In this document: positions 17,592 to 26,128 of the stretch, piece by piece
How positions within the stretch are numbered: the first letter of the stretch is position 1
Layout: each line of letters starts with the position of its first letter
Assembly: GCA_033722555.1 (NCBI GenBank)
Contig: JAWVYS010000001.1
Coordinates: 62,001-126,000, forward strand
Source: Brumimicrobium sp033722555
GTDB lineage: Bacteria; Bacteroidota; Bacteroidia; Flavobacteriales_D; Crocinitomicaceae
Reading direction: 5' to 3'
DNA length: 64,000 bases
Made by a program: the position numbers and the translations under genes
The notes under the pieces: generated by a model
What the model was told of the DNA's origin: nothing
Databases searched by the model: none
Seen by the model: the letters and a program-made list of their open reading frames with translations, nothing else

Positions 17592-18938
17592 TTGGCAGGA
17601 AAAAAAATTGCACACAACCGATTGGTCTTTATTGATATCGCTCGGTCAATTGCTATTTTGATGATGTTGGAAGGACATTTTATCGTAATGGCACTTACCG
17701 ACGAATATCGGGGAAGTGAGCATTTCTTTTATGAAGCCTGGCGATTTACCAGAGGGCTCACAGCCCCGCTTTTTTTCACTGTTTCAGGACTCGTGTTTAC
17801 CTATCTTCTCGTCAGAAAAGAAGAGCCGTTTTTTAGTAATGTTCGCGTTAAAAAAGGGCTTTCCAGAGTGGTGAAACTAATACTTTGGGGCTATGCCCTT
17901 CAACTCAATTTACTCTACCTTCTGAAAGGGGAATTCAGCGGGTTTTTGTATGTGTTTCATGTTTTACAGTGTATAGGGCTGAGTTTGTTCGCGGTGATAT
18001 TACTATACGGATTTCAAAGGCTTATTAAGGTTGTTCCCTTTTATGTTATCCTGGGTTTATGCGGTATTTTTGCCTTCATCATTAAACCGACCATATATGC
18101 TCTGGACTTTTCCTCAATGCATCCCTTTTTTGAAAACATTTTCGTGGTTACTTCCGAAAACCGTGAGTTTAAGTCCATATTCCCGATAATACCCTGGGTT
18201 GGATTTACGCTTTTGGGTGCGATGATCGGATCTTTTGTTAGCAAAAGACCACAACATGTTTATACCATCTGGTTTCCCTCTATACTTTTGATTTTAGCGG
18301 TTGTACTGAATACGCTTCCTGAATTATTTATACAATTAATACAACCCCCCTTGGTGAACCTCGGACTTGAGCCCTTTACCGGTCTAGGATATCTGTTTGC
18401 CCGATTCGGTCAGGTTTTGCTGATTCTTGCAGTGATCATCATCGTAGGAAAATATAAGCGTTACCTGAGGTTTTTATACAGGAGAAAATTAACTTTTCTC
18501 CGAACATGGTGGATTCCGGTAGGCTTTTTTGTGCTCGGAGCCGTGGCGTTGGTGTATAACGTAATGCTCACGGGAAATGGTAAACCCGATCACGTTTCTC
18601 TCTTGGGAACATTGACTTTAGGGGCCCTTGGACAATTTCTGATTTTTATCGGTATTGTGATCACAAGCGCAAAACTGATTCACTGGAATTATGATCTGTT
18701 TATAAAAATTGGCCAAAATACGTTATCAATTTATATCGTTCATGTGATTATCCTGTATGCAGGACTTTTTGGATTTGGTTTAAACACTATCCTCGATCGA
18801 AATTTAGGACCCTGGTTCTCCATTGTTGGAGCAATCGGATTCATGCTGTTTTTTACCTATTTTGTAAAATACCTGGAAGAAATACAAGGTTTTTATAAGA
18901 GACTTTTTCCGCGTTGGTGGTTAAATAGGAAAAATTAA
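17592..18938 (+). CDS. DUF1624-like (heparan-alpha-glucosaminide acetyltransferase-type) membrane protein
   Basis: 448 residues with about ten hydrophobic segments. It opens with RLVFIDIARSIAILMMLEGH, the signature of the DUF1624/HGSNAT-like acyltransferase branch, in which 'DxxRG/DxARS' is followed by a helix with a conserved His. HGSNAT-like enzymes move acyl groups across a membrane onto sugars, so it may modify a surface glycan (inference). The start is a TTG; no better ATG precedes the first helix, and a -7 element lies 28 bp upstream. It sits between the flippase and the dut operon. Confidence 0.78.
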   Translation: MAGKKIAHNRLVFIDIARSIAILMMLEGHFIVMALTDEYRGSEHFFYEAWRFTRGLTAPLFFTVSGLVFTYLLVRKEEPFFSNVRVKKGLSRVVKLILWGYALQLNLLYLLKGEFSGFLYVFHVLQCIGLSLFAVILLYGFQRLIKVVPFYVILGLCGIFAFIIKPTIYALDFSSMHPFFENIFVVTSENREFKSIFPIIPWVGFTLLGAMIGSFVSKRPQHVYTIWFPSILLILAVVLNTLPELFIQLIQPPLVNLGLEPFTGLGYLFARFGQVLLILAVIIIVGKYKRYLRFLYRRKLTFLRTWWIPVGFFVLGAVALVYNVMLTGNGKPDHVSLLGTLTLGALGQFLIFIGIVITSAKLIHWNYDLFIKIGQNTLSIYIVHVIILYAGLFGFGLNTILDRNLGPWFSIVGAIGFMLFFTYFVKYLEEIQGFYKRLFPRWWLNRKN

Positions 18939-19004
18939 CCCTCAAGTCACGGGTGCCTGTTGAAAAGTACGATTTATCTCGTAAGCCAAATCATCAAAAA
19001 AAAC

Positions 19005-19012
19005 TACTTTTG
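19005..19012 (+). promoter_or_regulatory. Possible -7 element TACTTTTG upstream of dut operon
   Basis: Exact TAnnTTTG match about 88 bp before the dut ATG. The -33 half is not clear and the leader would be about 80 nt. Confidence 0.4.
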
Positions 19013-19099
19013 AAGATTGAAGAATATTCATTCCTCATCGTTAAATTCTGAATTCAGTTCAATTACCGGATTTTACGATGCGCAATAAAAATTGGATAA

Positions 19100-19534
19100 A
19101 TGAAAGTTAAAGTTATAAATCGATCTCGGCATTCTCTCCCTCAGTATGAGACGGAGTCTTCGGCGGGTGTGGATCTGAGAGCTAACCTGAAGGAATCGTA
19201 TACTCTTCAACCCCTTGAACGTACACTTGTGAAAACAGGTCTTTTTCTTGAGATTCCGCACGGATATGAAGCGCAGGTTAGGCCTCGGAGCGGACTCGCA
19301 CTAAAAAAGGGCATTACCGTACTTAACAGTCCGGGGACTATCGATGCGGATTACAGGGGTGAAATTGGCGTGATTTTAGTGAACATCTCAAACGATCCTT
19401 ACGTTATAGAAGATGGAGAGCGAATCGCACAACTCGTTTTTGCTGTAGTTGAACAGGCTGAGTGGGAAATAACTGAAGAATTGACGGAAACAAATCGTGG
19501 CGAAGGCGGGTTTGGTAGTACGGGAAAAAAATAG
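19100..19534 (+). CDS. dut: dUTP diphosphatase
   Basis: 144 residues, a complete trimeric dUTPase. The five motifs are visible: SAGVDLRA, RPRSGLALK, GTIDADYRGEIGV, ERIAQLVF and the flexible C-terminal RGEGGFGSTG. It hydrolyses dUTP to dUMP, keeping uracil out of DNA and feeding dTMP synthesis. It heads a tightly spaced five-gene operon (gaps of 3 and 2 bp, then overlaps) whose other members are envelope-related. Confidence 0.97.
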   Translation: MKVKVINRSRHSLPQYETESSAGVDLRANLKESYTLQPLERTLVKTGLFLEIPHGYEAQVRPRSGLALKKGITVLNSPGTIDADYRGEIGVILVNISNDPYVIEDGERIAQLVFAVVEQAEWEITEELTETNRGEGGFGSTGKK

Positions 19535-19537
19535 AAT

Positions 19538-20545
19538 ATGAAGATAATAGTTCCAATGGCGGGGAGGGGATCCCGTTTAAGACCACATACTTTAACGGTT
19601 CCTAAGCCGCTGGTTCCTGTTGGAGGAAAGCCCATTGTGCACAGGCTCGTAGAAGATATCGCCTCTGTTTGCAGTTCTCCGATAGATGAGATAGCTTTTG
19701 TTATCGGGGATTTCGGCAAAGAGGTAGAACAGGAATTGATCGATCTGGCCGAAAAATTAGGTGCCAAAGGGTCTATTTACCGCCAGGAAGAACCCCTCGG
19801 CACAGCTCATGCAGTTTTATGCGCGGAGGAGAAACTTCATGGCCCCGTAGTCGTTGCTTTTGCAGATACTTTGTTTCGTGCTGATTTCAAAATTGACCCC
19901 GAAGATGATGGGATTCTATGGGTCAAACAAATTGATGACCCGAGTGGATTTGGTGTGATTAAAATGAATGAAAAAGGAGAGATCATTGACTTCGTGGAGA
20001 AACCCAAAACTTTCGTTTCTGATCTCGCTATGATCGGCATTTATTATTTTAAGAGCGGAGAAGACCTTAGAAATGAACTCAATTACCTCATAGACAACGA
20101 TGTGATCAAAGGTGGGGAATATCAGTTGCCGGATGCACTTCGCAGACTTACGGAAAAAGGGAAGATATTTAAACCGGGAAAGGTTAAGGAATGGCTCGAT
20201 TGTGGGAATAAAAAGGTAACTGTCCATGCAAATCAGCGTGTACTGGAATTTGACAAAGAAAAACAGGTTCAGCTGGTAGACGCGTCTGCATCCCTCAATA
20301 ATGCAGTTATCATACCTCCCTGTTTTATCGGCAAGGATGTGTCTATTACGAATTCAGTGATTGGTCCACATGTTTCGGTAGGAAGAAATACGAAAATTGT
20401 GAATAGTGTGATCGTAAATTCGATAGTTCAGGCAGAAACAAGCATAGTGAATGCCAACCTGAAAGACAGTATGATAGGCAACAAGGTAAATTATGAAAAA
20501 ACCCCCGAAGACCTGAGTCTGGGAGATTATTCGTCGGTAAACTGA
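19538..20545 (+). CDS. NDP-sugar nucleotidyltransferase with left-handed beta-helix tail
   Basis: 335 residues. The N-terminal nucleotidyltransferase domain has the loop VPMAGRGSRLRPHTLTVPKP and the active-site stretch FVEKP. After about residue 245 come hexapeptide-like repeats (VIIPPCFIGKDVSI, NSVIGPHVSVG). Members activate sugar-1-phosphates with dTTP, GTP or UTP; the exact sugar cannot be assigned. Starts 3 bp after dut. It may serve surface glycan synthesis together with the flippase upstream. Confidence 0.9.
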   Translation: MKIIVPMAGRGSRLRPHTLTVPKPLVPVGGKPIVHRLVEDIASVCSSPIDEIAFVIGDFGKEVEQELIDLAEKLGAKGSIYRQEEPLGTAHAVLCAEEKLHGPVVVAFADTLFRADFKIDPEDDGILWVKQIDDPSGFGVIKMNEKGEIIDFVEKPKTFVSDLAMIGIYYFKSGEDLRNELNYLIDNDVIKGGEYQLPDALRRLTEKGKIFKPGKVKEWLDCGNKKVTVHANQRVLEFDKEKQVQLVDASASLNNAVIIPPCFIGKDVSITNSVIGPHVSVGRNTKIVNSVIVNSIVQAETSIVNANLKDSMIGNKVNYEKTPEDLSLGDYSSVN

Positions 20546-20547
20546 AA

Positions 20548-22293
20548 GTGATTAAAATAACTTACATATCCTTCTTGATTCTTTTCGCCCTGAGCGGATG
20601 GGCACAACGTGTTCCTAAAAACAAAGAGGAGTCACTGAAGCAGCAGTCTTTGGACGATATTGAGGCCTTGTCCAGCAAGGATTATCCCTATATTGAAAAA
20701 TTCCATCAGGCTGTTCGTGAAAAAATGGCCGGTAATTTCAATGAGGCGATTAAACTCTTCGATGAATGTCTAAAGGAGAGAAGCAACGATGACGCTGTGC
20801 ATTATGCATTGGGACTTATTGCCAAAGAGCAAAACATGAAGTCAAAGGCACTCGATTACTTCAAGACTGCTCAGAAACTGGATCCTCAAAATATCATTTA
20901 TACTCAGGAGTTGGCCTATATGCAGTATGAAAAGGCAGAGTTTGGAGATGCCGCCGAAAATTTCAGGAAAATGACCGAACACGAACCGAGAAACGTGGAC
21001 TGGCTCTACGGTTATGCGCAGGTTCTGGTATATAACAGAAAATATGAGGAGGCCATAACTATCTTTAACAGGCTGCAGGATCAGGTAGGAGTTATTCCTG
21101 AGATCATGATTATGAAGGCTGATCTTTATCAGGAAATAAACAAGCCCGATAAGGCAGAACAGACACTCCTTGAACTCAAGAACGAGTTTCCTGAGAATGT
21201 GGAGGTATTAAAAACCGTTATCGGCTTTTATGAAGAAAGGGGTCAAAGTCAAAAAGCGATTGATTTGATAAAAGAACTTTCCATAGCTGAGCCCAACAAC
21301 GGAGTGGCTCATTTTATTCTCGCCACTGAATACGCAAAGACAGGAAAAAACACGGAGTTTTTGAACGCGCTGAGGGTGGTTGTAGAGAGTAAGGAAATTT
21401 CTGTGGCCGATAAAATGAATCTAATCAAACATCTTTATACGTTTCCTGGCCTTGAATCGGAAAAAATCCTTGAGATCAGCAGATTGCTTACTGAGGTACA
21501 CAAAGACAATGCTGAGATACTTGCTTTTCGGGCCGATGTTTTGAGTGAATCGGGGAAAACCAGAGAAGCTCTCAATTATTATCGTGAGGCCTTGAAAAAC
21601 AATACCGCTGAATACAGACTCTGGACTACAGTACTTGCATTTGAAAGTGCCTACAAGGATTACGAAGCGCTTTACGAAGACGCAAAAGAGGCCGTCTCTC
21701 TGTTTCCGACTCTACCTTTTGTATATTACGCAGCCGCTGAGGGAGCCCTTTACACAAACAGAACGGATGAAGCGATGGAATACCTGGAGGCAGGCGAATT
21801 ATACATCCTTGACGATAAAAATCAGTTGTCCCGGTTTGCAATGCGAAAGGGAGAGGTTTATTTTCAGCAGAAAGACTGGAAAAAAGGGAATGAACAATTT
21901 AATAAGGCTCTCGAAATTATGCCGGGGTCAGCGCTCATCAAAGTGAATTATGCTCAGGCGCTGATTAATGCTCAGAAAAATTTGTCTCAGGCAGAAGATT
22001 TACTGAAGAGTGTTGAGGACCAAAAAAGAGCTTCGAATTATTTTTATGCTCTAGGTTCGCTCTATCTTGTTCAAAAGGAATATAAGAAAGGAATTGATTT
22101 GTTGAAATCACATGTGAATAACCTCGATTATTCAGCAGAGATATATGACCTTTTAGGGGATCTTTATATGTTGTCCGGAGATAAGACATCAGCGATAGAG
22201 TCATGGAAAAAGGCCGCTGATTTCGAGTCAAGAAACAAATCAATTGAGAAAAAAATAAAAGAAGAAACATTTTATGCGCCACGTTATTATTAG
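20548..22293 (+). CDS. TPR-repeat protein, secreted or periplasmic
   Basis: 581 residues. The start is a GTG 2 bp after the previous stop, chosen because it begins a signal peptide (MIKITYISFLILFALSGWAQ). The rest is almost entirely helical TPR-like repeats (for example ALDYFKTAQKLDPQN and AIKLFDECLKERSNDD), at least ten units. It probably scaffolds envelope protein complexes in the periplasm. The next gene, a DUF4292 lipoprotein, overlaps it by 20 bp, so they are co-translated. Confidence 0.9.
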   Translation: MIKITYISFLILFALSGWAQRVPKNKEESLKQQSLDDIEALSSKDYPYIEKFHQAVREKMAGNFNEAIKLFDECLKERSNDDAVHYALGLIAKEQNMKSKALDYFKTAQKLDPQNIIYTQELAYMQYEKAEFGDAAENFRKMTEHEPRNVDWLYGYAQVLVYNRKYEEAITIFNRLQDQVGVIPEIMIMKADLYQEINKPDKAEQTLLELKNEFPENVEVLKTVIGFYEERGQSQKAIDLIKELSIAEPNNGVAHFILATEYAKTGKNTEFLNALRVVVESKEISVADKMNLIKHLYTFPGLESEKILEISRLLTEVHKDNAEILAFRADVLSESGKTREALNYYREALKNNTAEYRLWTTVLAFESAYKDYEALYEDAKEAVSLFPTLPFVYYAAAEGALYTNRTDEAMEYLEAGELYILDDKNQLSRFAMRKGEVYFQQKDWKKGNEQFNKALEIMPGSALIKVNYAQALINAQKNLSQAEDLLKSVEDQKRASNYFYALGSLYLVQKEYKKGIDLLKSHVNNLDYSAEIYDLLGDLYMLSGDKTSAIESWKKAADFESRNKSIEKKIKEETFYAPRYY

Positions 22294-23089
22294 GAAGATA
22301 AGTTTTGTACTATGTGTTCTTGTGCTTGTTTCCTGCGGAAGCCGAAAGGGAGAGGCAGAAGAGGCAAAGAAACTTCCTAAAATTAAAGAGGCCGTTTTGA
22401 TCAGTCGTCTGGATAGCCTTTCCAAAATGAGACCCGAGCATTTTTACACCAAGCTGGATTCCAAATACACGGACAAGGATTACAATATTTCCTTCAAGAC
22501 CTCTATACGCATGCGGAGAGACAGCGCTCTTCATGCATTGATTACGTATGCGCGTATCCCTATTTACAACACAATGGTAACTCCTGATACGCTAACTATT
22601 GTGGACAAAAGGAACGACTGTTATATCAAAGAAAACATGTCTTATCTCAAAAACACCTTTGACGTTGATTTTCAGCATTCCAACATTGAAGAACTCATAC
22701 TTGGAATGCCCATCGGATGGGACAGCGATGAAGATTATTATCAGATTAAAGACCCTTACAATTATATAGTTTCCTCCCATAACAAACGGAAACTGCGGAA
22801 ATCGGATAAAGATCTTAGCGGAGATGTGTATATAAAATATTATCTCGGCAAGAATGCTAAAGAGTTGAGAAAGGTAATTATTGAAAGCCCTGTAGATACG
22901 ACGACCATTGAGGTCAACTACTTTACCAGGGAAACCGTTGAAGGGTTCAGTGTACCTTTATCAGGAAGCATTACCATTCAGACACCCAGGGATACAATCA
23001 TGATCGGCATTGATTATAATAAAACAACCGTAAATGACCCAAGAGTATTATATTTAGCTATTCCGAACAAATATGAAAGGTGTGAGTAG
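22274..23089 (+). CDS. DUF4292 lipoprotein
   Basis: 271 residues with lipoprotein signal and lipobox VSCG (Cys21). The mature protein has the features of DUF4292: a conserved N-terminal KLDSKYTDKDYNISFKTSIR strand pair, RDSALHALI, and a C-terminal beta-rich half. The fold is expected to be LolA/LolB-like and the function is unknown. It overlaps the TPR gene (20 bp) and the EnvC-like gene (17 bp), so the three products likely act in one envelope process. Confidence 0.88.
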   Translation: MRHVIIRKISFVLCVLVLVSCGSRKGEAEEAKKLPKIKEAVLISRLDSLSKMRPEHFYTKLDSKYTDKDYNISFKTSIRMRRDSALHALITYARIPIYNTMVTPDTLTIVDKRNDCYIKENMSYLKNTFDVDFQHSNIEELILGMPIGWDSDEDYYQIKDPYNYIVSSHNKRKLRKSDKDLSGDVYIKYYLGKNAKELRKVIIESPVDTTTIEVNYFTRETVEGFSVPLSGSITIQTPRDTIMIGIDYNKTTVNDPRVLYLAIPNKYERCE

Positions 23090-24386
23090 ATATTTTTTAT
23101 TGCTGATCATCCTATTTTGTTTACAGCAAGATATTTTTGGGCAATCCGGTTCGGAGCGGTTAAAAAAGGAGCAGGCTGCCCTCGAAAAACAGATAGCCAC
23201 CACTAAGTCATTGCTTGAAAAGTCGAAAAAAAACACCAGGCTTTCCCTCGAAGAAGTTCAGCTTATTGATCAGCAGGTTAAGTACCGTGAACGCTTATTA
23301 AGAAACATCAATAATCAGATACGTTCTTCCGAGCTTAAAATAGAACAGAAACAAGGCAGAATTGCTGAGTTGAAAGCAGAAATCGAAAAATTGAAAAAAC
23401 AGTATGCCGAGCTGCTGCTCTATGCCTATAAAAAGAGAAATAAATACGGCGATCTTATGTTTATTTTCAGTGCCAGAACTGTTGAAGAGGCGCTCAAAAG
23501 AAAATTATACCTGGAAAAACTTGCCGAAATTCAGGAAAAGCAGCTCAGATTGATAAAACAGAACATGGAGCTTTTGAAAGAGGAGATATCGACCCTGGAG
23601 GAAGAAAAAAAGAAACAGCAGGTGCTCGCCGGTCAAAAAAAGGAAGAAAGAGAGGAGATTCTTAAGGCAAAGCAGGAGAAAGAGGAGATTTACGAAAGAT
23701 ACAGGCAACAGGAGCAGGAGATTCTGGCAGAGCTTCGGGAGCAGGAAAAAGACAAAGCCAGATTACAGCAAGAAATTCAGGCGGCTATACAAAGAGAAAT
23801 TGCTGCTGAACAGGCAAAGATTGAAAAAGCAAGGCGCGAAGCCGAAGCCAAACGCAAGGCAGAAGAAGCGAAACGTAAAGCGAATACTCCTACAGTTGAC
23901 CCGCCGGAGAAAAAAGAGGATCCGGTTACCTTTTTAGCTACCAAGGAGGCAAACCTAATCGGAAAGGATTTTGCTTCAAACAAAGGGAGATTGCCGTGGC
24001 CGGTTGATAATGGAACCGTTACAGAGAATTACGGAAGAAACCCCCACCCTACTTTGCCGAATGTATTTACGCAAAACAACGGTGTGGATATAAGCACGGT
24101 GAAAAATGCGAATGTACGTGCTGTGTTTGATGGTGAGGTGACGAGTGTGATCAATATCCCAGGGGCTGGAAAAGTGGTTATTATCAAACATGGGAACTAC
24201 AGAAGTGTATATTCAAACCTTCAGGAGGTTTATGTGACTAAAGGAACCAAAGTAAACACAAAAATGCCCATCGGCTCGCTTCTTCCAAATAAATCAGGGA
24301 ATGTTTCGGTGGCTCATTTCGAAATACATGAAGTAAAGGGGAATACCGTTACACAGTTGAACCCGAATCTTTGGATCACTCAGTAA
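23073..24386 (+). CDS. EnvC-like coiled-coil protein with degenerate LytM (M23) domain
   Basis: 437 residues: signal peptide (to about 20), a long charged coiled coil (about 25-290), and a C-terminal LytM domain. EnvC-type proteins activate murein amidases at the division site rather than cutting murein. The LytM domain is degenerate: the first zinc His is Asn in NNGVDIS (its Asp is kept), the catalytic His of 'YxHL' is Asn in YSNL, and the first His of 'HLHFE' is Val in VAHFEI. Activator rather than hydrolase is therefore the better call. It ends the dut operon; terminator at 24411-24438. Confidence 0.9.
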   Translation: MKGVSRYFLLLIILFCLQQDIFGQSGSERLKKEQAALEKQIATTKSLLEKSKKNTRLSLEEVQLIDQQVKYRERLLRNINNQIRSSELKIEQKQGRIAELKAEIEKLKKQYAELLLYAYKKRNKYGDLMFIFSARTVEEALKRKLYLEKLAEIQEKQLRLIKQNMELLKEEISTLEEEKKKQQVLAGQKKEEREEILKAKQEKEEIYERYRQQEQEILAELREQEKDKARLQQEIQAAIQREIAAEQAKIEKARREAEAKRKAEEAKRKANTPTVDPPEKKEDPVTFLATKEANLIGKDFASNKGRLPWPVDNGTVTENYGRNPHPTLPNVFTQNNGVDISTVKNANVRAVFDGEVTSVINIPGAGKVVIIKHGNYRSVYSNLQEVYVTKGTKVNTKMPIGSLLPNKSGNVSVAHFEIHEVKGNTVTQLNPNLWITQ

Positions 24387-24410
24387 AAGTAAGTTAGTTA
24401 AATAAAAAAA

Positions 24411-24438
24411 GGGAGGATACAATGTATCCCCCCTTTTT
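24411..24438. terminator. Bidirectional terminator between convergent genes
   Basis: GGGAGGATAC/GTATCCCCCC stem with one A-C mismatch and a 3-nt loop, flanked by an A-run on the left and TTTTT on the right. It serves the EnvC-like gene on the plus strand and the small membrane-protein gene ending at 24463 on the minus strand. Confidence 0.85.
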
Positions 24439-24462
24439 AATTATTTAATAAAAGCTTCGAGC

Positions 24463-24621
24463 TTATTTATCTTCTTCTTCTTCAAAGATTTTCTTTGGTC
24501 TTAATTGTTCGATAGCTCCAAGAGTGATCCAGTAGGGAACAGCAAAACCAAGTAGGAATAAAAGCATCCAAAAAGCCATTCCACCTAATAAAAGAAACAG
24601 AACTAATCCGAAAATACTCAT
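24463..24621 (-). CDS. 52-residue single- or double-span membrane protein
   Basis: A small intact frame, too short for most gene callers. It runs from the ATG at 24621 (MSIFGLVLFLLLGGMAFWML) to a TAA at 24463. About 30 hydrophobic residues are followed by VPYWITLGAIEQLRPKKIFE and an acidic tail EEEEDK. Codon usage looks like the neighbours, and it ends next to a terminator. It is divergent from fumC with 66 bp between starts. Function unknown. Confidence 0.7.
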   Translation of the reverse strand: MSIFGLVLFLLLGGMAFWMLLFLLGFAVPYWITLGAIEQLRPKKIFEEEEDK

Positions 24622-24628
24622 CTTATAT

Positions 24629-24636
24629 TATTTTTG
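24629..24636 (+). promoter_or_regulatory. -7 element TATTTTTG upstream of fumC
   Basis: Exact TAnnTTTG match, 51 bp before the fumC ATG at 24688. It lies just upstream of the divergent small gene's start codon. The -33 half is not clear. Confidence 0.45.
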
Positions 24637-24687
24637 TAAATGTTACGGGGTAAAAATATAAAATAAATCACAAATACAACATAAAAT

Positions 24688-26085
24688 ATGGAATATAGAA
24701 TAGAAAAAGACACCATGGGCGAAGTAAAAGTTCCTGCGGATAAATACTGGGGAGCTCAGACAGAACGGTCAAGAAACAATTTCAAAATAGGCCCCGAAGC
24801 TAGTATGCCGCTCGAAATAATCTATGGCTTTGCTTATTTGAAAAAAGCAGCCGCTCATGCGAACTGTGAACTTGGTGCTCTTTCGGAAGAAAAAAGAGAC
24901 CTGATCTCAAAGGTTTGTGATGAAATTTTAGAAGGAAAGCACGATGATCAGTTTCCTCTTGTGATCTGGCAAACCGGTTCAGGAACACAATCCAATATGA
25001 ACGTGAATGAAGTTGTAGCCAATCGCGCACACGTCCTCGCGGGAAAGAAAATTGGTGAAGGGGATAAAACACTTCAGCCGAACGATGATGTAAACAAATC
25101 CCAGTCGTCAAATGACACCTTCCCAACTGGGATGCATATCGCTGCCTATAAGATGATTATTGAAAACACAATTCCGGGGGTAGAAAGACTAAGGGATTCG
25201 TTGAAGAAAAAATCTGAGGAATTCAAAGACATCGTAAAAATAGGAAGGACCCACCTCATGGATGCTACACCGCTTACTCTGGGTCAGGAGTTTTCCGGAT
25301 ACGTTTCACAGCTCAATCATGGCCTAAAAGCGTTGAAGAACACCTTGCCACACCTGTCTGAACTTGCGCTCGGTGGTACTGCGGTTGGAACCGGTCTGAA
25401 TACACCGAAAGGGTATTCTGAATTGGTTGCTAAGAAAATTGCTGAATTTACGGGTCTCCCATTTGTTACTGCCGAAAACAAATTCGAAGCACTTGCAGCT
25501 CACGATGCACTCGTTGAGAGTCACGGGGCACTTAAACAACTTGCTGTTTCACTCAACAAGATAGCAAATGACATCCGACTTCTTGCTTCCGGTCCTCGAT
25601 GTGGAATAGGAGAGATTATTATTCCTGCAAATGAGCCTGGATCGTCCATAATGCCCGGCAAGGTGAATCCTACCCAATGTGAGGCTCTTACAATGGTATG
25701 TGCTCAGGTGATAGGAAATGATGTCGCTATCGCTGTAGGAGGAGCACAAGGGCACTATGAGTTGAATGTTTTCAAACCGGTAATGGCAGCGAATATTTTA
25801 CAATCGGCCAGACTGATCGGAGATGCTTGTGTTTCTTTTACTGAAAATTGTTCGGACGGAATTGAAGCTGACAAAGAAAGAATCAATGAACTATTGAATG
25901 ATTCGCTTATGCTGGTGACTGCTTTGAATACGAAGATCGGCTATTATAAGGCCGCTGAAATAGCCAACAACGCACATGAAAAAGGAATTACGCTGAAAGA
26001 ATCTGCTCTTGAACTTGATTACGTAACAGAAGAGGAGTATGACGAATGGGTAGATCCTTCCAAAATGGTAGGAAGACGCGATTAA
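24688..26085 (+). CDS. fumC: Class II fumarate hydratase (FumC)
   Basis: 465 residues, the standard length. The signature loop GSSIMPGKVNPTQCE is present, as are TGSGTQSNMNVNEV, NDTFPTGMHI and GRTHLMDATPLTLGQ. It hydrates fumarate to L-malate in the TCA cycle without an iron-sulfur cluster. Monocistronic: divergent from the 52-residue membrane gene and followed by a terminator. The whole superfamily shares these motifs, but length and sequence fit fumarase rather than aspartase or argininosuccinate lyase. Confidence 0.97.
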   Translation: MEYRIEKDTMGEVKVPADKYWGAQTERSRNNFKIGPEASMPLEIIYGFAYLKKAAAHANCELGALSEEKRDLISKVCDEILEGKHDDQFPLVIWQTGSGTQSNMNVNEVVANRAHVLAGKKIGEGDKTLQPNDDVNKSQSSNDTFPTGMHIAAYKMIIENTIPGVERLRDSLKKKSEEFKDIVKIGRTHLMDATPLTLGQEFSGYVSQLNHGLKALKNTLPHLSELALGGTAVGTGLNTPKGYSELVAKKIAEFTGLPFVTAENKFEALAAHDALVESHGALKQLAVSLNKIANDIRLLASGPRCGIGEIIIPANEPGSSIMPGKVNPTQCEALTMVCAQVIGNDVAIAVGGAQGHYELNVFKPVMAANILQSARLIGDACVSFTENCSDGIEADKERINELLNDSLMLVTALNTKIGYYKAAEIANNAHEKGITLKESALELDYVTEEEYDEWVDPSKMVGRRD

Positions 26086-26101
26086 TATTTTTAATCATCT
26101 G

Positions 26102-26128
26102 AAAAGGTCTCTTCGGAGGCCTTTTTTT
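26102..26128. terminator. Bidirectional terminator between fumC and the histidine kinase gene
   Basis: AAAAGGTCTC/GAGGCCTTTT stem with a TTCG tetraloop and one T-G wobble, followed by a T-run. Its right edge touches the stop codon (26127-26129) of the convergent histidine kinase gene. Confidence 0.85.

Noticed and set aside
18939..19099. Possible small gene before dut
   Set aside because: No convincing frame; only a -7-like element at 19005.
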